NCBI RefSeq assembly: GCF_016862175.1
Contig: NZ_BOML01000046.1
Coordinates: forward strand, 1 to 64,000
Direction of reading: 5' to 3'
Source: Paractinoplanes durhamensis
GTDB lineage: Bacteria > Actinomycetota > Actinomycetes > Mycobacteriales > Micromonosporaceae
DNA: 64,000 nucleotides
The translations under genes were made by a program, and so were the position numbers. Under the pieces are notes generated by a model. The model saw nothing but the letters and a program-made list of their open reading frames with translations. It was not told the DNA's origin and ran no database searches. This document shows, piece after piece, positions 24,512 to 33,065 of the stretch (the first letter of the stretch is position 1; each line of letters begins with the position of its first letter).

Positions 24512-26186
24512 CGTGCGCGGCCAGGAACGCCTTGGCCATCGCCGAGGCCAGGTCGGCCGGGTTCTTGGCGGCGATCGCCTTGCCGTCGGTGGCCTTCGCG
24601 ATGTCGGTCAGGGTGGCCATGTCGGCGTCCGGCCCGAAGCCGACCCCGATCACCGGCACCGGCCGCTGCGGGTCGCTCTCCTTGGCCAGCCGGGTCAGGA
24701 ACGTCTTCTTCGGCATGGCGTACTTCGACTCGGCGTCCGTGCCGTCGCTGAGCACGATGATCAGCGTGATCGCCCGCGGCTTGACCCGGGGTCTCATCGC
24801 GGCCCGGGCGTCCAGAATGGTCTGGAAGAGCGGCGTGCCGGCCTCGTTGGGGGCGGTGTAACCGGTGATCGCCGCGGCCAGCGCGTCCCGCCGGGACTTG
24901 TCGCCCACCTTCCCGGTGATCGGCCCGAACGGCACCACGTCGGTGTGCGGCGGGCTCTCCGGCTTCGGGGTGTTGAAGGTCCACAGGCCGATGCTGGTCT
25001 CGTCGCCGAACAGCTGGGCCGCCGCCAGCCCGGACTGCCGGAGCAGGCCGGCCTTGGTGGTGACGCGGCCGGTCCGGTCGGTGGCCGGCTTGTTCATCGA
25101 GCCGGACGAGTCGATCAGCAGCAGCACCTGGAATTCGAGCGCGCGGTACTGCGCCCACTGCAGGGCCGGGTCGAGCATCCGGTCGGAGCGCTCCGGCACC
25201 TCGATGGCGTGCGGCATCGCGTACGTCCGGAAACCCGCGTCGGTGATCGCCGGCATGGTGATCGCCGCTCGCAGCCGCTCGGCCAGACCGGCGTATTTCG
25301 TGGTGGCCGAGATCGCGAACGGGTAGTCCGCCTCGATCAGCCCGTCCGACGGATACGAACCCTTGAGCGTGACCGGGTTGTTGCCGCGCTGGTACATGGT
25401 GAGCTGCTGCTCGGTGATCGGGAAGGCGCCGACGTCGTTGGCGACGGCGGTCGCGTCGGTCTGCCCGGCGACCCGGCGCAGCAGCTCGGCCGGGTCGGCC
25501 GAGGCGTCCTTGAGCCGGCTGCGCAGGGTCAGCGCGCGCAGCTGGGCGATGCCCGCGTCGGGGGTGCTGTGCACCATGGCCGCCTGGATCGCGTAGACGG
25601 CGAGCATGCCGACGCTGGAGTGCAGCGGGTCGGGCATGGTGACGGCCGGGATCTGATGCCCGGCGAGGCCGGTCATCAACTGCATCCAGGTGGTCCGGTC
25701 GCCCTGGGCGTATCTCGCGGCGACGGCGGTGGGTGCGGCCAGCACGATCGGGCTGCGGGCGATCGGCTCACCCGCCTGGCGGTACGTGTTGACCAGCGCG
25801 ATCCGCAGCCACACGCTGCTCGACGGGATCCACACGTCGGGTTGCTCGGGGGCGAGCGCGGTGACGGCCGGCTCCTGGGCGGTGACGGTGATCGGCCCGC
25901 AGTCGGCACCGGAGTTGAGCCCCTGCGCCGCCTCCCGCACCACCGGCGCGATCTCCGGGGCGGCGACGACGTGCAGCAGGGTGCCGGAGCACGGCCCGGT
26001 GGAGGCCGCCCGGTTGGCGGTGTCGGCCGGTTTCTGCGAGTAGATCCACCAGGTGGTGCCGCCGGCCACCAGCACCAGCGTCACCACGATCATCGCGGCG
26101 AGAAGCATCCGGGCCGCGAAACTGGGCGGCTGATCCAACTCCGGATCATGCTCCGGCGATTGCTCACGCCACATGGCATCCGACAT
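24501..26186 (-). CDS. membrane-anchored substrate-binding/VWA protein
   Basis: A 561-residue protein. A membrane helix at about residues 30-52 (MLLAAMIVVTLVLVAGG) is followed by a periplasmic-binding-protein-like domain (LLHVVAAPEIAPVVREA) and a C-terminal VWA domain from about residue 350. The VWA MIDAS is intact: LLLIDSSGSM, a threonine in AGTPLFQT, and IVLSDGTDAE. The start is the ATG at 26186 with GGGAGGCGG upstream. Actinobacterial relatives are uncharacterised. It is divergent from the TIR operon across 398 bp. Confidence 0.85.
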   Translation of the reverse strand: MSDAMWREQSPEHDPELDQPPSFAARMLLAAMIVVTLVLVAGGTTWWIYSQKPADTANRAASTGPCSGTLLHVVAAPEIAPVVREAAQGLNSGADCGPITVTAQEPAVTALAPEQPDVWIPSSSVWLRIALVNTYRQAGEPIARSPIVLAAPTAVAARYAQGDRTTWMQLMTGLAGHQIPAVTMPDPLHSSVGMLAVYAIQAAMVHSTPDAGIAQLRALTLRSRLKDASADPAELLRRVAGQTDATAVANDVGAFPITEQQLTMYQRGNNPVTLKGSYPSDGLIEADYPFAISATTKYAGLAERLRAAITMPAITDAGFRTYAMPHAIEVPERSDRMLDPALQWAQYRALEFQVLLLIDSSGSMNKPATDRTGRVTTKAGLLRQSGLAAAQLFGDETSIGLWTFNTPKPESPPHTDVVPFGPITGKVGDKSRRDALAAAITGYTAPNEAGTPLFQTILDARAAMRPRVKPRAITLIIVLSDGTDAESKYAMPKKTFLTRLAKESDPQRPVPVIGVGFGPDADMATLTDIAKATDGKAIAAKNPADLASAMAKAFLAAHAPS

Positions 26187-26313
26187 GACACACCGCCTCC
26201 CAGTTTTCTGCCCGGTGATTACGCAAGGTCGAATGTGAACGAGGCCGAATAGTAGCCATGAACTCTCGTCCGGCAACAGTGAAACTTGCATTCCGGCCGT
26301 TGGCCACACCCGG

Positions 26314-26335
26314 AAACCCTGCTCGGAGCGGGTTT
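26314..26335. other. hairpin between divergent genes
   Basis: AAACCC-T-GCTC faces GAGC-GGGTTT with one bulged base and a tight turn. It may be a regulatory dyad or a leader structure of the VWA gene. Confidence 0.4.
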
Positions 26336-26395
26336 GCCGCGTAATTTGGCTTCCCGTGCGACCGAAATCGGCCACCGCCTTGATCGACACGAAGA

Positions 26396-26416
26396 GTAAT
26401 TGTCATCGCCAATTAC
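26396..26416. promoter_or_regulatory. 21-bp dyad upstream of TIR
   Basis: GTAATTG, 7 bases, CAATTAC: a perfect inverted repeat, AT-rich in a GC-rich region, 169 bp upstream of the TIR start. It has the size of a dimeric regulator operator; no regulator gene is adjacent. Confidence 0.45.
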
Positions 26417-26553
26417 GCACCGTCGCCAAAGGACACGGAATGGCGGCGGAGATCAGGAAAATGGTGGCCCGGGCGCCCAAGATCGGAATACCGCGAATGC
26501 ACGCGGTAGCGCCGCTCGCCGCGGCCGCAACAGATCGTCAGGGCCGAATGATT

Positions 26554-26576
26554 TTGTCGCACCGGGTCGGTATGGT
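26554..26576 (+). promoter_or_regulatory. PafBC/RecA-NDp-type promoter of the TIR operon
   Basis: TTGTCGCAC, exactly 8 bases, then TATGGT. It has the same layout as the element ahead of the HEPN gene (TTGTCGTAC-N8-TAGTCT). The GTG start of the TIR gene comes 8 bases after the -10, so the transcript is probably leaderless or nearly so. Match to the published TTGTCRGTG consensus is incomplete (last three bases). Confidence 0.55.
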
Positions 26577-26584
26577 GCCGAGTC

Positions 26585-26968
26585 GTGGCCAACGTGTTCG
26601 TGAGCTATCGCACCCCCGACGTCACCACGGCCATGAAACTCGCCGAGGCCCTGCGCGCCGCCGGGCACGAGGTCTGGCTCGACCGCTGGGAGATCACCAT
26701 CGGCGACTCCATCGTGGAGCGGATCAACCAGGGCCTGACCGGCCTGTCCTATCTGGTGCTCTGCTGGTCCGCGTCGGGTGAGAGCACCTGGCAGCGCCGC
26801 GAGTGGCAGCCCACGCTGGCCCGCCAGCTCGAGGGCGAGCCGGTCAAGATCCTGCCGGTACGGCTCTCCGGCGGCACCGGGCCGGCCATCATCCGCGACC
26901 TGCGATACGCCGATCTGGAGCACGACTGGGACGCGGGCGTCCGCGAGTTGCTGGCGGCCATCCGGTGA
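26585..26968 (+). CDS. stand-alone TIR-domain protein
   Basis: A single TIR domain, 127 residues. Box 1 is ANVFVSYRTPD; WLDRWEITIGDSI is the BB-loop region. The helix alphaC motif W-x3-E is present as WQRRE (Trp69, Glu73), the signature of NAD+-cleaving TIR domains such as SARM1. No membrane segment or partner domain is present. The GTG start has no clear ribosome site but lies 8 bases after a predicted -10. Its stop overlaps the GTG of the NACHT gene (GTGA), so the two are made together. Likely an NADase effector or signal producer; this is inference from the family. Confidence 0.88.
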   Translation: MANVFVSYRTPDVTTAMKLAEALRAAGHEVWLDRWEITIGDSIVERINQGLTGLSYLVLCWSASGESTWQRREWQPTLARQLEGEPVKILPVRLSGGTGPAIIRDLRYADLEHDWDAGVRELLAAIR

Positions 26969-29900
26969 GCCGCCCGGTCCTCATCGCGCACGCCACCGGC
27001 GACGAGGAGTTCGCGCAGCTCCTGGCGGCCCCGATCGCCGCGGCCGGCTACGACGTGGTGCACGGCGGCACGGTGCTGGTCGGCGAGAGTGTCGTCGAGG
27101 TGGTCAGCCATGCCCTCGCGGCCGGCGCCCCGGTGGTGCTGTGCGGCACGATCCGCGCGATGGGCACCGGCTGGGCGTGGCGCACGGTCATGGCGGCCCG
27201 TGGTCTCCACCCCCAGGTCCGGATCTACGGTGTGGCCGTCGAGCAGGACGTCTACCTGTCGCCGCTGACCCTGGACGGGGAGGTCACCGAATACTGGCGC
27301 GATCCGGCCGGGGCGCTCGGCGCGGTGGTCGCCGCCCTGCTGCGGCACTATCCGCCGAGCCTGGAGCCGGGGCCCGGCCCGGCCGCCCTGCCGGCCGGCC
27401 GGCGGGAGGCCGCCGAGCAGCGTTTCCGCGACCTGCTGCTGCGCAGCTGCGACATCATCGACCTGGCCAACCTGCCGGCCGACCGCCGGCTGGTCACCCA
27501 GGAGCTGACCCTGCGCAGCCTGTTCCTGCCGCTGAACGTGCGGGTCGAGAGCGAGGCCGGTCCCGACCCGGAGCGGTTCCTGGAGGCGATCGAGCAGCGC
27601 CGGGTCACCGGCGGCCGGGCGCTCCCGGCCGGCGAGTCCGGGGATCCGGAACCGCCGGGGGCGCGGCTGCGGGAGAGCCGGCGGCTGGTCGTGCTCGGCG
27701 ACCCCGGGTCCGGCAAGACCACGCTGCTGCGCTGGATGGCCACCGCCTACCTGCTGCGGCTACGCCGCGACCCGTCCTGGGGGTTGCTGCCGGGTGTGGC
27801 CACCCTGCCCGACGAGGATCTGCTGCCGGTGCTGGTGCGCTGCCGCGATCTGGGCGCGGCCCAGGTGGACGGCGCGTTCGACGACGTCCTGCGGCACGTC
27901 CTGCGCCGGGCCGAGCTCACCGCCGACGAGATCGAGGCGATGCGGGCCGGCCTCGCCGAGCGGCTCGAGGCGGGCACGGTGCTGCTGCTGATCGACGGCC
28001 TCGACGAGATCGGCGACCCGGGCGCCCGGGCCCGCTTCTGCCAGCTGCTGGAACGCATCCACCTCACCCGTCCGCTGGTGCCGATCGTGGTCACCAGCCG
28101 GATCGTCGGCTACCGCGAGATGGGCCGGCGGATCGGCCGCGGCTTCGAGCACCTCACCATCGCCGAGCTGGACGGCCCGGCCAAGGACGACTTCCTGCGC
28201 CGCTGGTGCGCGGTCACCGAGCCGCCCGACCGGCGGCAGGGCGCGGCCGACGAGCTGATCACCGACATCCACCGCACCGACCGGATCGAGCGGCTCACCG
28301 GCAACCCGATGCTGCTCACCACCCTCGCCCTGGTCAAGCGCAGCATCGGCCGGCTGCCCGACCACCGCGCCGACCTGTACGCCGCGGCGGTGAAGGTGCT
28401 GCTCAGCTGGCGGGCCGAGGTGGACGCGCCGATCAGCCCGCGGGAGGCCGAGCCGCAACTTCAATACCTGGCCTACGCGATGTCCGACGGCGGCGTGCAG
28501 CAGCTGACCGAGGACGAGGTGCTCGACCTGCTGGAGCGGATGCGCATCGAGTACCGGCAGCTGCGGGCGATCGGCCAGCACGATCCGGCCGACTTCGTGC
28601 GGCTGCTGGAGCAGCGCACCGGCATCCTGGTCGAGACCGGCCACGTCCGCCGGGCCGGCGATCTGATCCCGCTGATCGAGTTCCGGCACCTGACGTTCCA
28701 GGAGTATCTGACCGCCCAGGCCCTGGTGCAGGGCTATTTCCCGGGCCGCGACCAGGCCGAGGACCTGGCCGTCCACATCGGCCGGCTGACCGCCCGGGTG
28801 GACGCCGGCACCGACGCCGCGGACACCTGGCAGGAGGCGATCCGGCTCTGCGTGACCCTGTGCCACAGCGACGACGTCGACCGGGTGCTGCGCGCGGTGC
28901 TCGGCGCGCACCCGCTGCTGGCCGCCCGCTGCCTGCTCGACGAGCCGGACGCCGGCCCGGACGTGGTGGCCGCGATCCTGGGCGCGCTGGCCGCGGCCCT
29001 GCCCGGCGACGACGCCACGGTCGCGGTGATGTTCGCGCTCGCCCGCACCGCGTGGGCGGCCGACCTGGTCGAGCACATGGTCGGCGAACTGCGCTCGCGC
29101 GGCCCGGGGGCGGTGCCGACGCTGGGCGCCCTGATCGGCGAGGTCCTGGTGGAGCGGCGGGCCGGCCGGGACGAGGAACCCACCGCCGAGTCGTTCCTCG
29201 CCGACCTGGCCGCCCCGGGTGACCGGGCGGTGACCGCGGCGCTGGCCTTCCAGGCCGCCGAGCTGACCGACATCGGCCCGGACAGCGCGCCGCTGCGGGA
29301 GCTGCTCGACCTGCTGGAACGGCCCGATCCGCTGGCCGCCGGCGCGGCGGCCTGGGCGATCCTGCGGGTCCAGCCGCCGGCCGACGAGTGCTGGTGGACG
29401 GACGCCGACCTCGACCGGCTGATCGCCGTGGCCGGCCGGGCCGGCACGCACACCACCACCCGGCTGTCGCTGATCATGGTGGTCGGTCCGCGCCGGTGGC
29501 CGGCGGTGGTGCCGGTGCTGACCGCGGCGGCCGGCGACCCCGACCCGGGCAACCGGGCCAAGGCGCTGCTGCTGCTCGGCCAGTCCGGGCAGGAGTCCGC
29601 GCTGCCGGCCCTGACCGCGGCGGTCGCCGGCAACGACCTGAACGCCCGGCGGACCGCCGCCGCGGCGCTGGGCCTGCTGCGCACCTCGTCGGCCGGGCCG
29701 GCCCTGATGTCCCGGCTGACCGACCGGGACGCCGAGGTGCGAGCGGCCGCCGCCGAGGCGCTCGGCGACCTCGGCGAGAGCACCGCGACCGGCCTGCTGA
29801 TCGCCGCCATGAAGGACCGGGAACAGCGGGTCCGCAACCGGGCCGCCCAGGCCCTCGGCAAGATCGGCGACTCGGCCGCGGTCGCCCCGCTGATGGACGT

Positions 29901-32103
29901 GCTGATCCGGCAGCCGGACGGCGAGCTGGGCTGGTACCTGATCGACGCGCTGGCCGACCTGGGCGACGGCCGGCCGGTCCCGGCGCTGATGGCCGCGGTC
30001 GAGACCATGGCCGGCAGCACGTTCTGGCCGCTCTACGCGCTGGGCACGCTCGGCGACCGCCGGGCCCGCGAGGTGGTGCTCCGGCACCTCGGCGGCGAGC
30101 AGCCCGCGCCGTGGGCGGTCCGGGTCCTGGGTGATCTCGCCGGCGCCGACCCGGCCGACCGGGCCACCATCGAGGCCGCCGCCACCGCCGCCGACCCCGA
30201 CCTGCGGGAGAAGGCGGCCGACGCGCTGTGGGCGCTCGGCGACGACCTGGCCCTCGATCCGCTGCTCGGCCTGGTCGCCGACCCGGCCGACGAGGTCCGC
30301 GCGCAGACCGCCCGGGTGCTGAGCATCTTCGAGACGACCCGGGCCGCGGCCGCCCTGGTCACCCTGGCCGGCGACCGGAGCGGCAAGGTCCGCGCCCAGG
30401 CGATCGCGTCGCTCGGCGACATGTGCTTGGACCTCGGCTTCGCCGCGATCGCCGGGGCGGCCGCCGGCGACGACCCCGACCCTCAGGTCCGCCGGGCCGC
30501 GGTGGCGGCGCTGCGGGGCTGGACCGGCGACCGGGCGCGCGAGCTGCTGACCGCCGCCGCCGGGGACCCGATCGCCGTGATGCGCGCCGAGGCGGCGGCC
30601 GCGCTCGGCCAGGCCCGCGGGCCGGCGATCCGGCCGGCGCTGCTGCGGCTGGCCGGCGACCGCGACCCGGACGTCCGGTCCCGGGCCCTCGAATCGCTCG
30701 GCGCGTTCGGTGGCGCCGGCGCCGGGCCGCTGCTGACCGCGGCCCTGCGCGCCCCGGACGCGACCGTCCGGGCCCGGTCCGCGACCGGCCTCGGGCTGCT
30801 GCTCGACGACGCGGCCGCGGTGCCGCTGGCCGGCCTGCTCACCGACCCTCAGCCGATGGTCCGCGAGGCCGCCGCCGAGGCCCTCGGCGACCTCGACTCC
30901 GACCGGGTCGCCGAGGCGCTGATCGCGCACGCCGGCGATCCGGCGCCCGGGGTCCGCAAGGAGATCGCCATCGCCCTCGACCACGGCGGGACCCCGGCCG
31001 CGCGGCCGGTGCTGCGGACCCTCCTGGCCGATCCACACCCGCAGGTCCGGGCGGTCGCCGCCGAGGCGATGGCGGTCCTCGAAACGCCGGACCGCTTCGC
31101 GGTCCTGCTCCCGATGCTCACCGACCCGCACCCGGAGGTGCGGCGCAGCGTGATCGGCGCGCTCGACGACGAGGCCGCCGTCGCCGAACTGCTGCCCCTG
31201 CTCGACGACCCGAACAAGGACGTGCAGACGGCGGCGGTCTGGACGCTCGGCCTGATCGGCGACCGGGTGGCCACCCCGCGCCTGCGCGCCCTCCTCCTGG
31301 AGGTCGACGGCGACCAGCGGGCCATCACGGTCGAGGCACTGTCGAGGCTGGAGGGTGCGGAAGCGGTGCGGATGCTGGGCATGGCGCTCGGCGACCCCTA
31401 CCCGGCCGTCCGCTTCACCGCGATCACCGAGATCCGGCACACCCGCGATCTGTCCTGGGCGCCGCTGCTGCGCGACGCGCTGGACGACCCGGAGGGCACG
31501 GTGCGTGCCGAAGCGGCCCGGTCGCTGGCCGGCCTCGGCGACCTCGACGCGATCGGGCCGCTGACCGCGATGCTGCACGGCGATCCGGCGCCGTGGGTGC
31601 GCAGCCACGCGGCCGGCGCGCTCTACCGGCTGGGTTCACCCACGGCCCGGGCCGCCCTGGAGCGGGCCACCACCGACCCGCACTACGACGTCCGGGAGAT
31701 CGCGGCGCTCGGGCTGGCCCGGCTCGGCGACCCCGGGCCGCTGCGCACGCTGCGGAAACAGATCACCGACGGCAACGCCGGCAGCCGCCGGTCGCTGATC
31801 GGCGTGCTGGCCGCGGCCGGCGACCGCCCGGCCGGGCGGCTGGTCCGGATCGGCCTGACCTCGCCGTCGTGGCGGGCCCGGCAGCTGTGGGCGACCGCCT
31901 TCGCCAGCGCCCTGCCCGACCAGTTCGACCGGGACCTGCTCACCGAGCACCGGTCCGGCGGCCAGTCCGGGGTCGACCCGGCCCGGGTGATCGACCGCCG
32001 GCGGGTCGAGCGGATGGCCCGGATCCTGTGGCGGACACCGGACGAGATCCGGCAGGCGTACATCCGGCTCTCGGGGCAGATCCCGCTGCGGGTCGATAAC
32101 TAG
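26965..32103 (+). CDS. TIR-like/NACHT/HEAT-repeat NLR-like STAND protein
   Basis: A giant protein of 1712 residues. Residues 1-130 form a TIR-like fold (VLIAHATGDEEFAQLL at the start), but the alphaC region reads GTGWAWRTVM, so no W-x3-E glutamate is present. Residues 240-420 are a NACHT ATPase: Walker A GDPGSGKT (245-252), Walker B LLLIDGLDEIGD with the paired acids, sensor VVTSRIVGYREM. A winged-helix/superhelix part follows, including IEFRHLTFQEYLTAQAL, typical of NACHT proteins. Residues about 850-1640 carry roughly 25 PBS-lyase-type HEAT repeats (D-P-x-x-V-R-x-x-A-x-x-A-L-G). By analogy with bNACHT/Avs proteins, the HEAT solenoid should sense, NACHT should oligomerise, and the TIR-like domain should recruit the separate TIR protein. 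Function is unproven. Confidence 0.88.
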   Translation: MSRPVLIAHATGDEEFAQLLAAPIAAAGYDVVHGGTVLVGESVVEVVSHALAAGAPVVLCGTIRAMGTGWAWRTVMAARGLHPQVRIYGVAVEQDVYLSPLTLDGEVTEYWRDPAGALGAVVAALLRHYPPSLEPGPGPAALPAGRREAAEQRFRDLLLRSCDIIDLANLPADRRLVTQELTLRSLFLPLNVRVESEAGPDPERFLEAIEQRRVTGGRALPAGESGDPEPPGARLRESRRLVVLGDPGSGKTTLLRWMATAYLLRLRRDPSWGLLPGVATLPDEDLLPVLVRCRDLGAAQVDGAFDDVLRHVLRRAELTADEIEAMRAGLAERLEAGTVLLLIDGLDEIGDPGARARFCQLLERIHLTRPLVPIVVTSRIVGYREMGRRIGRGFEHLTIAELDGPAKDDFLRRWCAVTEPPDRRQGAADELITDIHRTDRIERLTGNPMLLTTLALVKRSIGRLPDHRADLYAAAVKVLLSWRAEVDAPISPREAEPQLQYLAYAMSDGGVQQLTEDEVLDLLERMRIEYRQLRAIGQHDPADFVRLLEQRTGILVETGHVRRAGDLIPLIEFRHLTFQEYLTAQALVQGYFPGRDQAEDLAVHIGRLTARVDAGTDAADTWQEAIRLCVTLCHSDDVDRVLRAVLGAHPLLAARCLLDEPDAGPDVVAAILGALAAALPGDDATVAVMFALARTAWAADLVEHMVGELRSRGPGAVPTLGALIGEVLVERRAGRDEEPTAESFLADLAAPGDRAVTAALAFQAAELTDIGPDSAPLRELLDLLERPDPLAAGAAAWAILRVQPPADECWWTDADLDRLIAVAGRAGTHTTTRLSLIMVVGPRRWPAVVPVLTAAAGDPDPGNRAKALLLLGQSGQESALPALTAAVAGNDLNARRTAAAALGLLRTSSAGPALMSRLTDRDAEVRAAAAEALGDLGESTATGLLIAAMKDREQRVRNRAAQALGKIGDSAAVAPLMDVLIRQPDGELGWYLIDALADLGDGRPVPALMAAVETMAGSTFWPLYALGTLGDRRAREVVLRHLGGEQPAPWAVRVLGDLAGADPADRATIEAAATAADPDLREKAADALWALGDDLALDPLLGLVADPADEVRAQTARVLSIFETTRAAAALVTLAGDRSGKVRAQAIASLGDMCLDLGFAAIAGAAAGDDPDPQVRRAAVAALRGWTGDRARELLTAAAGDPIAVMRAEAAAALGQARGPAIRPALLRLAGDRDPDVRSRALESLGAFGGAGAGPLLTAALRAPDATVRARSATGLGLLLDDAAAVPLAGLLTDPQPMVREAAAEALGDLDSDRVAEALIAHAGDPAPGVRKEIAIALDHGGTPAARPVLRTLLADPHPQVRAVAAEAMAVLETPDRFAVLLPMLTDPHPEVRRSVIGALDDEAAVAELLPLLDDPNKDVQTAAVWTLGLIGDRVATPRLRALLLEVDGDQRAITVEALSRLEGAEAVRMLGMALGDPYPAVRFTAITEIRHTRDLSWAPLLRDALDDPEGTVRAEAARSLAGLGDLDAIGPLTAMLHGDPAPWVRSHAAGALYRLGSPTARAALERATTDPHYDVREIAALGLARLGDPGPLRTLRKQITDGNAGSRRSLIGVLAAAGDRPAGRLVRIGLTSPSWRARQLWATAFASALPDQFDRDLLTEHRSGGQSGVDPARVIDRRRVERMARILWRTPDEIRQAYIRLSGQIPLRVDN

Positions 32104-33017
32104 AGCGGGCGTACGCCGGAGGGCAGTTCCTCGGTGGCCACGTGTGCGAGCAACGTCGTACGCAAAGCCTCTGCGGCATGGGGGAGCACGGACCGTTTGC
32201 GATGCGCCAGAGCGATCGTCCGGCGCATGCCGGGCGGAGCCAGCGGGGTCGAGCGCAGCATCGGGCGGTTGGCCAGCACCATGCTCGGCACCAGGGCCAC
32301 GCCCAGGCCGGCCTCGACGAAGGCGAGCACCGCGTCCATCTCGCCGCCCTCGACCGCGAACTTCGGGGTGAAACCGGCCTGGCGGCAGGCTTCCAGGGTG
32401 ACGCCGCGGATGTCGTAGCCGGCCCGGAACATGACCAGCGGGGTGTGTTCCAGCTCGGAGAGGGCGATCTGGCCGTGCGTGGTGGGCGGCGGGCGGTCGA
32501 AGGCGGACGCCACCACCAGGCTCTCCCGCAGCACCGGCGTGGTGGTCAGGGCCGGGTCGACGCCCTCGTCGGGATGCACGATCAGGGCCAGGTCGAGGGT
32601 GTGCGCGAGCAGGTTCTCGATGAGGTCCTGGGAGCTGCCCTCGTTCACGTACAGCTGGATGTCGGGGTGTTCGGCGCGGAAGGTGCGCAGCACCTCGGGG
32701 ACCAGCGACGAGCAGAGGCTCGGGGTCGCGCCGAGCCGGACGTCGCCGCGACGCAGGCCGACGATGTCCTGCACCGCCTCCCGGGCCGAGTCGGCGTCGG
32801 CGACCATCCGCTGGGCCATCGGCAGCAGCGTCTCGCCGGCGACGGTCAGGGTGGCGGCGCCGCGGATCCGTTCGAAAAGCGGCGCGCCGAGGCTCTGTTC
32901 CAGCGTGTGAATCTGCTTACTTAACGTTGGCTGTGAGACGCCCAGATTGTCGGCCGCTTGGGTGAAATGTCGGGTTTCTACGACTGCCAAGAAGTAACGA
33001 AGCTGCTGGAGCTGCAC
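32100..33017 (-). CDS. LysR-family regulator beside sdh
   Basis: LTTR of 305 residues: N-terminal winged HTH (LRYFLAVVETRHFTQAADNLGVSQPTLSKQI, residues 6-36) and a periplasmic-binding-like effector domain. It starts with GTG, 49 bp from the sdhC start on the other strand, with an inverted repeat between them. This is the classical divergent LTTR arrangement, so it probably controls sdhCAB. Its stop overlaps the NACHT stop in a CTAG. Confidence 0.9.
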   Translation of the reverse strand: MQLQQLRYFLAVVETRHFTQAADNLGVSQPTLSKQIHTLEQSLGAPLFERIRGAATLTVAGETLLPMAQRMVADADSAREAVQDIVGLRRGDVRLGATPSLCSSLVPEVLRTFRAEHPDIQLYVNEGSSQDLIENLLAHTLDLALIVHPDEGVDPALTTTPVLRESLVVASAFDRPPPTTHGQIALSELEHTPLVMFRAGYDIRGVTLEACRQAGFTPKFAVEGGEMDAVLAFVEAGLGVALVPSMVLANRPMLRSTPLAPPGMRRTIALAHRKRSVLPHAAEALRTTLLAHVATEELPSGVRPL

Positions 33018-33019
33018 CT

Positions 33020-33038
33020 CGATAGCCTATCTCTATCG
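33020..33038. promoter_or_regulatory. candidate LysR operator, lysR-sdhC
   Basis: CGATAG, 7 bases, CTATCG: a perfect 19-bp dyad with a nested ATAG/CTAT pair, centred in the divergent region and of the size of LTTR T-N11-A boxes. Confidence 0.55.
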
Positions 33039-33065
33039 TTACCTACCCGATCATGCATTAGACGA

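Larger units (their letters stand above)
26187..26553. other. intergenic, VWA to TIR operon
   Basis: Relatively AT-rich for this window. No gene is supported. It contains a hairpin-capable sequence (26314-26335) and a 21-bp dyad (26396-26416), both listed separately, and a PafBC-type promoter at its right end. Confidence 0.6.

Noticed and set aside
27760..31608. A 1282-codon open frame antisense to the NACHT/HEAT gene
   Set aside because: Its Arg/Gly/Gln-rich translation has no domain; it results from GC-biased third positions opposite a real gene.
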